DNA from: Microbacterium sp. GCS4
GTDB taxonomy: Bacteria; Actinomycetota; Actinomycetes; Actinomycetales; Microbacteriaceae
NCBI RefSeq assembly: GCF_001262495.1
Contig: NZ_LGYE01000001.1
Location: 1,302,001-1,366,000, forward strand
Reading direction: 5' to 3'
DNA: 64,000 nt
The translations under genes and the position numbers were made by a program. Below the pieces are notes generated by a model. That model did no database searches and was not told the origin of the DNA. It saw only the letters and a program-made list of their open reading frames with translations. Positions within the stretch are counted from its first letter, which is position 1. Every line of letters begins with the position of its first letter. Positions 9,924 to 19,900 of the stretch are shown one piece after another.

Positions 9924-10400
9924 TCAGACGGTGAGGTCCTTCGCGAAGCACAGAGACAGCTCGCTGCCGACATAGTGCCCGTAGAGCGGGATCGACGCAT
10001 ACCCCTCGCGGGTGTAGAAGCGCACCGCGTCGGGTTGCCCCGTGCCGGTCTCGAGCACGAGACGACGGATGCCGAGCGCACGTGCCTCGTCTTCCAGCCC
10101 TCGCAACAGCGCAGTCGCCGCACCAGTGCCCCGTGCCTCGGGAGCGGCGTACATGCGCTTGATCTCCGCGACGGCGTCTCCGAGTACGGGTTCGTCGAGC
10201 GGCCGGAGCCCGCCGCACACGATCGCGTCGCCGTCAGCGCCGCGCGCGATGAGGAACACGGGCACGTCGTCGCCGGAGGGGATGATGCCGGGCTCGTGAT
10301 CGTCGCTGCCGTAGCGGGCGTCGAGCTCGGCCCGCTGCGCGGCACGCAGCCGCTCGGCATCCGGGTGTCCCCAGTCGACCCTGTGGATCGTCACGACCAT
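9924..10400 (-). CDS. GNAT-family N-acetyltransferase
   Basis: 158 residues. Acetyl-CoA-dependent acetyltransferase of unknown substrate. The core motif A is AEIKRMYAAPEARGTGAATALL (split here: AEIKRMYAAPEA, RGTGAATALL), with the acetyl-CoA pyrophosphate loop RGTGAA, followed by LVLETGTGQPDAVRFYTREGY, the usual C-terminal GNAT strand-helix. ATG 10400 is preceded by GAGGAGGA. It is convergent with treZ, only six bases separating the stops, and divergent from the ArsR gene. Confidence 0.85.
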   Translation of the reverse strand: MVVTIHRVDWGHPDAERLRAAQRAELDARYGSDDHEPGIIPSGDDVPVFLIARGADGDAIVCGGLRPLDEPVLGDAVAEIKRMYAAPEARGTGAATALLRGLEDEARALGIRRLVLETGTGQPDAVRFYTREGYASIPLYGHYVGSELSLCFAKDLTV

Positions 10401-10459
10401 CGGTCCTCCTCTTCGTTGCTCACACGGTATCGACACCTCGTTTCGGGGGTGTTGCGTTT

Positions 10460-10490
10460 ATTCATTGATCACTGAATTCACTGTTCAATG
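10460..10490. promoter_or_regulatory. A/T-rich inverted-repeat cluster upstream of arsR, putative operator
   Basis: ATTCA (10460-10464) and TGAAT (10473-10477) form an inverted repeat, TGAATTCA (10473-10480) is palindromic, and a further TTCA follows at 10484. This A/T-rich block in a GC-rich genome sits just ahead of the ArsR start, where a self-repressing ArsR dimer would bind. Confidence 0.45.
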
Positions 10491-10503
10491 TACTATCGAG
10501 AGC

Positions 10504-10836
10504 GTGACTCTCTCGGCATCCCTCTCGCACACCGCCGCGGTCGCACGCCTCGGGCACGCACTCTCTGACGCGACGCGCGCCGCGATCCTGCTCGCCCTGC
10601 GCACCGCCCCCGCGTACCCGTCCGACCTCGCCGATGAACTCGACGTCAGTCGACAGGCGCTGTCGAACCACCTCGCGTGCCTGCGCGGATGCGGCCTCGT
10701 GACGAGCGTCGCCGATGGTCGCCGCAGCCGCTACGAACTGGCCGACCCTCACCTCGCCCCCGCGCTCGACGAGCTCCTGCGGGTCGTGCTCGTGGTCGAG
10801 CCGGACTGCTGCGACGGCGAGGAATGCACCTGCTGA
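10504..10836 (+). CDS. ArsR/SmtB-family metal-responsive repressor
   Basis: 110 residues from a GTG start. Winged-helix repressor that usually leaves DNA on binding a metal ion. The recognition part is YPSDLADELDVSRQALSNHLACLRGCGLVTS, including the cysteine in the CLRGCG turn characteristic of CmtR-like sensors, followed by the beta wing VADGRRSRYEL. The tail is cysteine-rich, CCDGEECTC, a likely second set of metal ligands. GTG 10504 was chosen because the family begins about here; an ATG at 10465 would place the operator inside the gene. Its stop overlaps the CDF start (TGATG), so the repressor and exporter are one transcript. Cadmium, lead, zinc or cobalt are plausible inducers. Confidence 0.85.
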   Translation: MTLSASLSHTAAVARLGHALSDATRAAILLALRTAPAYPSDLADELDVSRQALSNHLACLRGCGLVTSVADGRRSRYELADPHLAPALDELLRVVLVVEPDCCDGEECTC

Positions 10837-11483
10837 TGACCGCACTCACCGACACCCGCCGTGCGACACTGCAGCGGCGCATCCGCCTCATCGTCGCGAT
10901 CACGATCGGCTACAACGTGGTCGAGGCCGTCGTCGCGATCGCCGCCGGAACGGTCGCCTCCTCCGCCGCCCTGATCGGATTCGGCCTGGACTCGACCATC
11001 GAGGTGCTGTCGGCGGCCGCCGTCGCCTGGCAGTTCACCCGGCGCGACCCGGAGCGCTGGGAGAAGCCCACGCTGCGTGTCATCGCGGTCGCGTTCTTCG
11101 CCCTCGCGGCGTACGTCACGGCGTCGTCCGTGCTCTCGCTGCTCGGCGGCGAGCACCCGGAGCACAGCACGGTCGGCATCGTGCTCACCGCGATCAGCGT
11201 GGTCGTGATGCCGTTCCTGTCCTTCGCCGAGCGACGTGCCGGGACCGAGATCGGATCGGCCACCGCCGTCGCGGACTCGAAGCAGACCCTGATCTGCACA
11301 TACCTGTCCGCCGCCGTGCTGATCGGGCTGCTGCTGAACAGCGTGTTCGGGTGGTGGTGGGCCGACGCGGTCGCCGGTCTGGTCATCGCCGTGTTCGCGG
11401 TGCGCGAGGGCCTCGAGGCGTGGAAGGGGGATGCCTGCGCCACCTCGGTCGGCATGATCCTCGAGGACGAGCACGACCACTAG
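10836..11483 (+). CDS. Cation-diffusion-facilitator-like transporter
   Basis: 215 residues, about two thirds of a typical CDF protein. It has five or six membrane segments; ALIGFGLDSTIEVLSAAAVAW matches the CDF helix-2 segment with the Asp ligand, and ALAAYVTASSVLSLL and WWWADAVAGLVIAVFAV match the later helices. The C-terminal cytoplasmic metal-binding domain is missing; only a short tail EDEHDH, rich in possible ligands, remains. It is translationally coupled to the ArsR repressor, so divalent metal efflux is the likely role. The stop codon overlaps the stop of the convergent response regulator. Confidence 0.82.
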   Translation: MTALTDTRRATLQRRIRLIVAITIGYNVVEAVVAIAAGTVASSAALIGFGLDSTIEVLSAAAVAWQFTRRDPERWEKPTLRVIAVAFFALAAYVTASSVLSLLGGEHPEHSTVGIVLTAISVVVMPFLSFAERRAGTEIGSATAVADSKQTLICTYLSAAVLIGLLLNSVFGWWWADAVAGLVIAVFAVREGLEAWKGDACATSVGMILEDEHDH

Positions 11484-12082
11484 ATCCAGCCGCGCTCCTC
11501 GGCGAGCAGCACAGCCTGCTGCCGCGTCGTGACCGACAGCTTCGCGAGCACCGCCGAGATGTGGTTGCGCACCGTGCCAGGCGCGAGAGACAGCGTGCGG
11601 GCGATCTGCCCCGTCGTCTCGCCGCGGCGCCCGGCCCGCAACACATCGAGCTCGCGATCGGTGAGCGGCGAGCGCTCGTCGCTCAGCGCGTCGGCCGCGA
11701 TCTCGGGATCCACGTAGCGGCCCCCGGCCGCGACACGGCGGATCACGTCGGCCACCTCGTCGGCGCCCCTCGACTTGGGGAGGAAGCCCGAGACACCGGA
11801 GGCGAGTGCGCGCCGCAGCACGCCGGGCCGCGCGTGACGCGTGACGACCACACAGCGGGTCGCGATCGCCCTGGTCAGACGCTCCGCCACCTCGACACCG
11901 TCGAGGCCCGGCATCTCCAGGTCGAGCAGGCACACGTCCGGAGCGAGGCGCAAGGCCTCGGCCACCGCCTGCTCGCCGTCCTCGCACTCCGCGACGACCT
12001 CGATGTCGCCCTCGAGGCGCAGCAGCGCGGCCAGCGCGGAGCGGATCATCCCCTCGTCGTCGGCGAGCAGCACACGGATCAT
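11480..12082 (-). CDS. NarL/FixJ-type response regulator
   Basis: 200 residues. Receiver domain with acidic pair DDE (~9-11), phospho-acceptor Asp in LLDLEMPGLDG (~54) and Lys in FLPKSRG (~103), then a LuxR-type helix-turn-helix LTDRELDVLRAG and GTVRNHISAVLAKL. The switch Thr position reads VVVTRHA. ATG 12082 overlaps the kinase stop by 4 bp, so kinase and regulator are co-translated. Target genes are unknown; the adjacent membrane exporter-like gene at 13456 is a candidate. Confidence 0.93.
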   Translation of the reverse strand: MIRVLLADDEGMIRSALAALLRLEGDIEVVAECEDGEQAVAEALRLAPDVCLLDLEMPGLDGVEVAERLTRAIATRCVVVTRHARPGVLRRALASGVSGFLPKSRGADEVADVIRRVAAGGRYVDPEIAADALSDERSPLTDRELDVLRAGRRGETTGQIARTLSLAPGTVRNHISAVLAKLSVTTRQQAVLLAEERGWI

Positions 12083-13299
12083 CGACCGACCTCCCCTCGC
12101 CCCGTGGCGATCTCCCCCGCCGGCACCGTCACGATCACCGTGAAGTCCTCCCCCTCGTCCCGCACCACGATCGTGCCGCCCGCCTCCGCGATGCGGCGCC
12201 GGACGCCGTCGAGCCCCGACCCCACGGCCACGCGCTCGGTTCTCGGGTCGACGTCGTTCGACACCTCGTAGCGCCACCCGCCGGCATCCCGCCGCAGGGA
12301 CAGCCGTGCACGGGCGCCTCCGCCATGGCGCAGCACGTTCGTCGTGGTCTCGCGGATCACGGGACCCAATGCGGATGCCGGTGCCTCACCGGCATCCTGC
12401 GCGATGTCCGCCTCGACGCGGATGCCCGCCGCGCTCAGCAGGTCGCGGGCGTTCGCGACCTCGTCGCCGAGCGGCACGGACCGGAACCGCGTGGCCAGGT
12501 CGCGTGTACCCTGCCGCGCCTCGTCGACGCTCGCGCGCGCGGCCCGCAGCTGCACGAGACCGGCATCCGGGTCCCGCTCCATGAGCCGCTCGGCGAGCTC
12601 GAGCTGCAGCGCGATGACCTGGAGGTGATGCCCCTGCAGGTCGTGCACGTCGGTGGCGAGCCGCAGTCGCTCCTGCGTCACCGCGAGCCGTGATTCCGAG
12701 GCCCGCGCACGGTCGAGCGTCACGAGCACATCCCACCACCACAGCGAGCTGACCGACATCGCCGGGATCGTCACGGCGTAGAGAGACGGCAGCCACTCCG
12801 GCACGCCGCCATCGACCGTGCCGCGCATGCCGTCGACGAAGGCGAGCACCAGGAGCAGGAAGGTCACGAAGAGGACGATCCGCCGCCGCACGCCCCGCGG
12901 CCAGTGCAGCAGCACGAGGGACTGCGCGACCGGCATGACAGCCAGCAGCCAGCTGTCCGCCACGACACCGGAGGAGACGCCGAACGCGACGGCGAGGACG
13001 AACGGCACGATCCGCACCCAGGCGGCGACCGGCTCCCCGTCCGCACCACGCCGGTAGGAGACGAGCAGAAGGATGGTCGACAGCCACCACACGAGGCCAC
13101 CGGCGCCGACCACGAGCGGAGCGACGACGTCGCCCGGAACGACGAATACCCGCAGAGCCCAGATCAGCACGAGGAACAGCTCGAGGAACACGATCGCGGT
13201 GAGCGTGTACCACCAGGTCGCGGTGATACCCCTCGCGAGCTGACGGGCACCGGGCGGAGGGTCGCCGAACCGGTCGACGGCCAGGGAGGGACTGCTCAT
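12079..13299 (-). CDS. Sensor histidine kinase (DesK/NarX type, HisKA_3)
   Basis: 406 residues. Six or so N-terminal membrane helices (residues ~25-200) without a large extracellular loop, then a dimerisation domain with the phospho-accepting HDLQGHHLQ (~225), and an HATPase_c domain with the N-box ETTTNVLRHGGG and G-box GSGLDGVRRRI. The H-box differs slightly from the usual HDxLGHxL pattern by a Gln after Leu. Start ATG 13299 has GGGGGA directly upstream. Few extracellular residues suggest that it senses a membrane or cell-envelope state. Confidence 0.92.
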   Translation of the reverse strand: MSSPSLAVDRFGDPPPGARQLARGITATWWYTLTAIVFLELFLVLIWALRVFVVPGDVVAPLVVGAGGLVWWLSTILLLVSYRRGADGEPVAAWVRIVPFVLAVAFGVSSGVVADSWLLAVMPVAQSLVLLHWPRGVRRRIVLFVTFLLLVLAFVDGMRGTVDGGVPEWLPSLYAVTIPAMSVSSLWWWDVLVTLDRARASESRLAVTQERLRLATDVHDLQGHHLQVIALQLELAERLMERDPDAGLVQLRAARASVDEARQGTRDLATRFRSVPLGDEVANARDLLSAAGIRVEADIAQDAGEAPASALGPVIRETTTNVLRHGGGARARLSLRRDAGGWRYEVSNDVDPRTERVAVGSGLDGVRRRIAEAGGTIVVRDEGEDFTVIVTVPAGEIATGRGEVGR

Positions 13300-13455
13300 T
13301 CCCCCACGATAGGGGCGTGACACATGTCACGGGTGCGACGGGCGAAGCACCCGGGAACCGATGACGCCCCGACACTGCCGCGAGCACGGCATCCGCGATG
13401 GACTGAGGACATCGGGGCGGAGAGTCCGCTCCCCCACCCGTCAGGAGACATCACC

Positions 13456-13989
13456 ATGAACCTCGTCGAGACGTTCCAGAACCTCGTCGCGCAGGTCCCC
13501 GAGCTCGTGCAGCCGCTCATCGTCGCACTGGCCGGCGCCATCCCCTTCATCGAGGGCGAGGGCGCGGCCGCGATCGGCATCATCGGCGGCATCCACCCGG
13601 TGGTCGCAGCGATCGCCGCCATGGTGGGCAACTTCCTGTGCGTCGCGATCCTCGTGATCGCCGGCGCGGGAGCCCGCAAAGCCATCGTGACCCGGTCGCG
13701 CTCGCGCGAATCCGTGGCCGCCGGCGGGGGATCGATCGACGAGGTCCCCGCCGAGTCGGATCGCGGCACCGCCCGCCGTGCGAAGTTCCAGCGCGCGTTC
13801 GAGCGCTACGGCGTGCCCGGCGTGAGCCTGCTCGGCCCGCTGCTCCTGCCGACGCACTTCACCGCGACCATGCTCGCGGCCTCCGGCATCGGCAAGGGCC
13901 GCGTGCTGATCTGGCAGGCCGCCGCGATCGTCCTGTGGACGACGGCGATCACGCTGATCATCACCGGCGCAGTATCGGTCATCCGCTGA
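13456..13989 (+). CDS. Small multidrug-export-family membrane protein
   Basis: 177 residues. Hydrophobic segments at ~20-40, 45-72, 120-140 and 150-175 surround a polar loop (RSRSRESVAAGGGSIDEV). The motif LAGAIPFIEGEGAAAIGII matches the conserved IPxxE element of the Sm_multidrug_ex family (Pfam PF06695), whose function is poorly established. AGGAG lies ten bases before ATG 13456. It is divergent from the histidine kinase, so the two may share a regulatory region. Confidence 0.75.
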   Translation: MNLVETFQNLVAQVPELVQPLIVALAGAIPFIEGEGAAAIGIIGGIHPVVAAIAAMVGNFLCVAILVIAGAGARKAIVTRSRSRESVAAGGGSIDEVPAESDRGTARRAKFQRAFERYGVPGVSLLGPLLLPTHFTATMLAASGIGKGRVLIWQAAAIVLWTTAITLIITGAVSVIR

Positions 13990-14061
13990 CACGCGCTCTG
14001 CGCGTCCCTCGCCGTTCGTGCCGTCGAGACGTGATCTCGGCGGCACGGACGGCGACCGTCG

Positions 14062-14904
14062 TCAGCCTGCCGTACGCGGTGCGAGCGTCGACAGCAGCTG
14101 GAGCTTCTCGTGGCTCTCAGTCCCCGGCACGGCCGTGTACACGAGCAGCAGCTGCGACGACACCGGGTCGACGAGAGTCTGACAGGCGAGGTCCATCCCG
14201 CCGAGATCCGGGTGCACGAACCGTTTGCTCTCCCGAGGACGGATGCCGACCTCCTGGCGCTCCCACGCGGCACGGAACTCCGCGCTGCGCTCGATGAGCA
14301 GCCGGCTGTACTCGGCCGCTCGCGACTGCGGACCGCGCAGCGAGACGAGCTCGCGGAGCCCCGAGGCCCAGAGCCGCACGAGGAAGTCGTGGTCGTCGGG
14401 GTGGTACAGCGCTCGTGTGCGCGGATCCGTGAACCAGCGGAAGCCGAGACTGCGCTCCGGGCCGGTGAGACCGGCCGTGTCACCGGTCAGCGCGACGCCG
14501 AGCGGGGTCTGGCGCAGAGTCTCCCCCAGCTCCGTCACGATCTCCGCCGGCGTGTCCTCGAGTCGGTCGAGGATGCGCAGCATGCCGGGGCTGATGTGCT
14601 CGGTCCCCGCTCCGGTCTGCGGCGGCCGGTGACCCGCGAGACGGAACAGATGATCGCGCTCGTCGATCGTCAGGTGCAGGCCCTGGGCGATCGACGAGAG
14701 CATCTGCTCGGACGGCTGAGGCCCGCTCCCGCGCTCCAGCCGCGCCAGATAGTCCGGCGACATGTGGCTGAGCGCCGCGACCTCCTCACGGCGCAGTCCG
14801 GCCGTCCGACGGCGTGCACCGCGCGGCATCCCCACGTCCTCGGGCTGCAGCACCTCACGGCGGTGACGCAGGAACTCGGCGAGTGCGTCCCTGTCGATCG
14901 GCAT
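14062..14904 (-). CDS. XRE-family regulator with MmyB-like ligand domain
   Basis: 280 residues. Helix-turn-helix near residues 10-75 (RRRTAGLRREEVAALSHMSPDYLARLERG), a hallmark of the MmyB/SCO-type XRE regulators, followed by an MmyB-like C-terminal domain (FRWFTDPRTRALYHPDDHD and VHPDLGGMDL) thought to bind a small hydrophobic ligand. ATG 14904 is preceded by AGGGGG. It is divergent from the SDR gene across 122 bp containing a palindrome, an arrangement in which such regulators normally control the neighbouring oxidoreductase. Confidence 0.92.
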   Translation of the reverse strand: MPIDRDALAEFLRHRREVLQPEDVGMPRGARRRTAGLRREEVAALSHMSPDYLARLERGSGPQPSEQMLSSIAQGLHLTIDERDHLFRLAGHRPPQTGAGTEHISPGMLRILDRLEDTPAEIVTELGETLRQTPLGVALTGDTAGLTGPERSLGFRWFTDPRTRALYHPDDHDFLVRLWASGLRELVSLRGPQSRAAEYSRLLIERSAEFRAAWERQEVGIRPRESKRFVHPDLGGMDLACQTLVDPVSSQLLLVYTAVPGTESHEKLQLLSTLAPRTAG

Positions 14905-14984
14905 GTGTCCCCCTGGTTGCTCTGATCGATCCTCACACGGTGCGGTGTCGGCATCCACTGATCGTCATGTCCTGGATACGGATT

Positions 14985-14994
14985 CGAACGTTCG
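14985..14994. promoter_or_regulatory. Palindrome CGAACGTTCG between XRE regulator and SDR
   Basis: A perfect 10-bp palindrome lies 33 bp ahead of the SDR start in the divergent intergenic region. It is a plausible binding site for the XRE regulator; no second copy was found nearby. Confidence 0.35.
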
Positions 14995-15026
14995 CGAGAG
15001 TGGACGTCGACACCGAGGAGCACACC

Positions 15027-15971
15027 ATGGCACGACGGACCATCGACATCACCATCCCGACCCAGACCGGACGACGCGCCGTCGTGACCGGCGGCAGCGA
15101 CGGGATCGGCCTGCGCATCGCGACGCGACTGGCACGAGCGGGAGCCGAGGTGATCCTGCCCGTGCGCAACCCGGCGAAAGGGGATGCCGCGGTGCGAGCG
15201 ATCCGCGCGGAGGCACCCGACGCCGTCGTCCGCACGCTGCCCATGGACCTGTCGTCGCTGGAGTCGGTCGCGTCCTTCGGCGCGGAGATGCGTGCCGACG
15301 GGGCACCGATCCACGTGCTGGTGGGCAATGCCGGCGTCATGACGCCTCCGGAGCGACAGACCACGGTCGACGGCTTCGAGCTGCAGTTCGGCACCAACCA
15401 CCTGGGCCACTTCGCGCTCGTCGGGCACCTGCTGCCGCTGCTGCGCGAGGGCGGAGCGCGGGTGACGTCGCAGGTGAGCGTCTCCGCGAACCAGGGGTCG
15501 ATCAACTGGGACGACCCGAACGGGGAGCGCTCGTATCGCGGCGGACGCGCGTACAGCCACTCGAAGATCGCGTTCGGCCTGTTCGGCCTCGAACTGGATC
15601 GACGCAGTCGGCTGGGGCACTGGGGCATCACCAGCAATCTCGCGCACCCCGGCGTCGCTCCGACCAGTCTGCTCGCCGCCCGCCCCGAGCTCGGCCGCGC
15701 GAAGGACGGTGTCGACGTGCGTCTGATCCGCTGGCTGTCGGCGCGCGGCATCCTGCTGGGGACTCCGGAGTCCGCCGCGCTGCCTGCGCTCTACGCCGCC
15801 GTGTCTCCCGACGCGCGAGGCGGAGCGTTCTACGGACCCAGCGGACCGGCCCACCTCGGCGGCGCCCCCGCCGAGCAGCCGCTGTACTCGCGGCTGCGGA
15901 GCGAGGACGATGCTCGACGCATCTGGACGCTCTCGGAGCGGCTCACGGGCGTGGAGTATCCACGCGTGTGA
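15027..15971 (+). CDS. Short-chain dehydrogenase/reductase
   Basis: 314 residues, NAD(P)H-dependent oxidoreductase. Rossmann motif TGGSDGIGLRIA (~residues 20-31), NAG motif (LVGNAGVM), catalytic Ser in SQVSVSAN, and the YxxxK pair as YSHSK (~residue 176). The length and the C-terminal extension resemble the retinol/protochlorophyllide-like SDR group. GAGGAG lies six bases before the ATG. It is probably repressed or induced by the divergent XRE regulator. The substrate is unknown. Confidence 0.93.
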   Translation: MARRTIDITIPTQTGRRAVVTGGSDGIGLRIATRLARAGAEVILPVRNPAKGDAAVRAIRAEAPDAVVRTLPMDLSSLESVASFGAEMRADGAPIHVLVGNAGVMTPPERQTTVDGFELQFGTNHLGHFALVGHLLPLLREGGARVTSQVSVSANQGSINWDDPNGERSYRGGRAYSHSKIAFGLFGLELDRRSRLGHWGITSNLAHPGVAPTSLLAARPELGRAKDGVDVRLIRWLSARGILLGTPESAALPALYAAVSPDARGGAFYGPSGPAHLGGAPAEQPLYSRLRSEDDARRIWTLSERLTGVEYPRV

Positions 15972-16057
15972 TGTTCACCATCAGGGCCCGGTTCGAGTGA
16001 ACACCCACTCACTACGCTGACGGATCGTCCCCCGTCGCCTTCGCCCTGAGGAACCCC

Positions 16058-16945
16058 ATGACGCCTCTGCCCGCGCTTCGCGCGATCAGCACCTCCCCCG
16101 CCGCGCCATACTCTCCGCGCCTCGAGCCGGTCGCCTGGATCGCCGGCGTGATCCTCGTGGTCTGGCTCCTCGCCCCCGGGGTCGATCGCCTCGCCCCGCT
16201 TTTCGGAGGCACGGCGCCGGAGAGCGTCGACATCGGCGCCCTCTTCCAGTCGGTGGGCGGCGGCGCGGACTTCCTGTTCGGGCAGTCCGCCTTCGAGCTC
16301 ATCGCGTTCGCCGCGCTGTTCACGGTGCTCGGTTGGTGGCGGCTGATCCAGGTCGAGCCGAGCCGTCTCCGCCCGATCGCTCTCGCGGTGATTCCGGCGC
16401 TCACTGCGTTCGTCTTCCTCGGTGGTGCGGGGGTCGGGTTCCTCGCGAACCCCGACCCGAGCCTGGCGCTGATGGCGATGCAGACCGTCGCCATGCTCGC
16501 CGTCGCCACGGTGGAGGAGTTCGGCTGGCGGGGCGTGGCGGTCGTGGGCCTGCGCGGCTCGCGCTTCCCGGAGTGGTCGGTGTGGCTTCTGACGACGTCG
16601 GGCTTCGCGCTCATGCATCTGCTGAACATCTTCTCCGGAGCCGAGCTGGGATCGACCCTGTTCCAGGTTCTCTACACGTTCTTCCTCGGCACCGCGTGCT
16701 ACCTCGCGCGCCGCGCAGGCGGGATCTGGCTGGCGATCGCGGTCCACTTCGGGAACAACCTCCTCCAGGTCGGGGCGCAGGCCAGCGTCGAGTCCGACTG
16801 GTTCACGCTCGTGAACGGGCTTGCGCTCGCCGGTCAGATCCTCATGCTCCTCTCTGTGCCCGCGACCATCGTGCTGCTCGTGCGCGAGTCCCGGCGAGCT
16901 CGCCGCGCGGGACGGACGACGGCGGACGAGCCGGCCCTCCGCTGA
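16058..16945 (+). CDS. CPBP-family intramembrane metalloprotease
   Basis: 295 residues with about eight membrane helices. The three conserved blocks of the CAAX-protease/bacteriocin-processing (ABI, PF02517) family are present: VEEFGWRG (EExxxR, ~residues 153-158), FALMHLLN (FxxxH, ~185) and HFGNN (~230). In bacteria these proteins can process peptides, confer bacteriocin immunity or have unknown roles. It stands alone with its own promoter region; the C-terminus is an Arg-rich cytoplasmic tail. Confidence 0.87.
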   Translation: MTPLPALRAISTSPAAPYSPRLEPVAWIAGVILVVWLLAPGVDRLAPLFGGTAPESVDIGALFQSVGGGADFLFGQSAFELIAFAALFTVLGWWRLIQVEPSRLRPIALAVIPALTAFVFLGGAGVGFLANPDPSLALMAMQTVAMLAVATVEEFGWRGVAVVGLRGSRFPEWSVWLLTTSGFALMHLLNIFSGAELGSTLFQVLYTFFLGTACYLARRAGGIWLAIAVHFGNNLLQVGAQASVESDWFTLVNGLALAGQILMLLSVPATIVLLVRESRRARRAGRTTADEPALR

Positions 16946-16979
16946 GGGATCGGCCCGTCCGCGGCGTCATCTCAGCCCG

Positions 16980-19900
16980 TCAGGGGGTGAGGGCGAAGCG
17001 CACGGTCGTCGCGTTCCCCGCGACGTCCCGCACCACCAGGGTGTTGTCCCCCGCCACCGCGCCCATCGACCCGATGACGACGTCGTTGAGATCTGACCAG
17101 ACGGCATCCGTGAGGTTCTTCACGACGCCGTTCAGCACGACGAGGTCCACTGCGCCCGGATCATGCAGCTTGAAGGACACCTTGCTGTACACACCGTCGC
17201 CGCCGACCGTCTGGGCTGATCCGCCCTTGACCGTGACGCTCGGCGGGGTGACGTCGAGAGTGAAAGCGACCGTCGTGGTGTTGCCGGCGAGGTCAGACAC
17301 CACGAGAGTGTTTGCCCCCTCCACCGCCCCGAAAGCACCGGGCACGACCCCGTTGAGGTCGGACCAGGCGGCATCCGAGAGATCCTTCTCCACTCCGTTC
17401 AGCGTGAGCCGGTCGACCTTGCCTTCGTCGTACAGCTTGAAGGAGACCCTGCTGTACACGCCGTCGCGTCCGACGGTCGCCCCGGTCTCGCTCTTGACCG
17501 TGACCCGGGGAGCGACCTCGTCGACGGCGGCTGCCGTGACCGTCAGATCCCGCAGGCGTCCGAAATTGTCGAAGGAGCCGAAGCCGATTCGTCCGGAGGG
17601 GAACGTCGTGTCGGTCGCGGTCATCAGAGGCTCGGACAGACCGTCGAGGTACACGGCGACCTGCCCGGTGTCGGCGCAGCGGATCAGCCGTACGTCGTGC
17701 CACTCCTCGTCCGTGACGGCGGGCGGGGCGCCGATCGTGCCGTCCCACTGATCGTCGATGCGGACACGGTCGGCCCCGTCGACCTTGAAGATGCCGTTGT
17801 GGGGGTAGATCGTGTTGTCCTTCGACAGGTGCGCGTAGTAGTACTCCGTGTCGGACTGCCAGCCGAAGACGAGGATCACGTCGCGGTTGTTGACCGAGGC
17901 CTTCTCGTCGAGCCGCACCTGGGCCGAGAGGTCGAACGTCCCGAGCTCCTCCCCCTCGGTCAACACGGCGTACTCGAAGGGACGGCGGATACCGTCACCG
18001 GGGTCGGTCCCGGGTTCGGTCAGCACGATCTCGTCGCCGGGGAACTCCCACTTCGCGGGAGTCCGCGGCGCCCAGTTCGCGGCATCCATGACGTCGGTGA
18101 CGACCTCGCCGTCCGGCGTGCACGGGGCAGGAGCGGGCGGCTCGCTCGGGACCGCACCGTAGAGCGCGTACTGCGCGGCGATCTGCTCGGCCGTGGGCAC
18201 GGTGTCGAGCAGCATCACGTCGTCCATGCGGCCGTGGAAGGGATTCGCCTCGCGATTATTCTGCGGAAAGCTGCCGCCGATCTTGATGCCGGCGGGTGCA
18301 GTATCGGACGTCGCGCCCTCGCCCCACGGGTTCGCCGCCGTGTAGCGTCCGGCGAGCTCCTCGCCGTTCATGAAGAGCTTCATCTCGCCCGCGGCGAAGT
18401 CGAAGGTCGCGGCGAGGTGCACCCACTGCCCCTTCTTCAGGATCTCGTCCCACGGCCTGTCTGCCGCGAAGGTCCACGACCCTGCCCCGTCGACGCGGCG
18501 ACCGAGGGCGACGAGCTTGAGTTCGCCGTCGACCGTGATGATCTCGAGCAGCGCTCGCACGGCGTGCCCGTCGGACGTGCCCGTGAGCACGCCGGCGAGT
18601 CCGATCGCGTTGTAGACGTCATCCGGGTTCGCCGTGCCCGAGTTCGGCGCCGGGTGGTCGCCGGTCGGCTTGAACCACCCCATGACCGCGGCCTGCTCGG
18701 CCCCGGCGAACGCCGACAGCGAGTCGACGCCCGAGGAGTCGTAGACCCCGGCCTTCCAGTCGTCGTTCGACGCGGTGCGCGGACTCATCTGCTGCGTCTG
18801 CAGCGCCCTGCCCGCACCGGGGTAGGCGCTGTCGGCGACGCGCATCTCGACACCGCCGTTGATGAGCGAGATATCGGTGCCGGAGCGGCCCTGGTCGATC
18901 TCGACCGTCGGGTCTGCAGCATCCGCATGATCGAAGTCGTGGCGGGTCACGACGTTCGGCGCGAGCTCGGGGAGCACGAACGGAGACGTCGGGGCGCTCG
19001 CGTCACGAGCTCCCGTCACCTTCCAGATCTTGCCGTTGGCCTTCGACACGAGGTACAGCTCGCCGTCGGCATCCGAACCGAACCGCAGGTCGACGCGTGT
19101 GTCGCCGACGAGCTCCTGGAACGTCGTCTCGACGCCGTCGGCGAAGACCCGCAGCTGCTCGATCGTCGCGAGATCCTCGATGTCGCCGTCGTTGCGCACC
19201 ATCTCGTCGGCCTCGGTCGACAGCACCCAGCCGCGCACGAGATCGGTGAACAGGTAGCGCCCCTGCAGCTCCGCGATGTCGCCGCGATAGACGAATCCGC
19301 CGTTCACGGCCACGCCGGCGTCCCCGGTCTGACCGGGGTCGCGGTTGTGGTCGTAGGCCGCCACCGGGTAGGTGAAGCCGTACTGCGCGTCGTCGGCCGG
19401 GAGCGGGAAGATCTGCCGGTTCTCGGCGAGGAACGATCCCTCCCGCACCGACCAGCCGAAGTTGTCACCGGGCTCGACCGCATAGATCGACTCGACCTGC
19501 CACTCGCCGATGTGAGCCAGGTACATCGTGTGATCGCCCTCGGGGTCCCAGCTGATCCGGTGCGGGTCGCGGAGGCCCAGCGCGTAGATCTCGGGCAGGG
19601 CGCCGGCCTGGCCGACGAAGGGGTTGTCGGCGGGCACGCCGTACTCGCCGTTCGCGCTGTCGGAGCCGGTCGGGTCGATGCGCAGCACCTTTCCCTGCGG
19701 CGTCGCAAGATCCTGCGGGTTGCCGTTGCCGACGCCGTTGCCGCCGTCTCCGACCAGGATGTACAGGATGCCGTGCTCGGCGCTGCCCGGTTCCGCGGTC
19801 GGGTTGAACGCGATCTGCTGCACGGTGTGCACGCGCCCGCCGAAGGGGATGCGCATGACCTCGCGGTGCGTGCCCTCGAAGGTCGCCGCCGACGGGTCGG

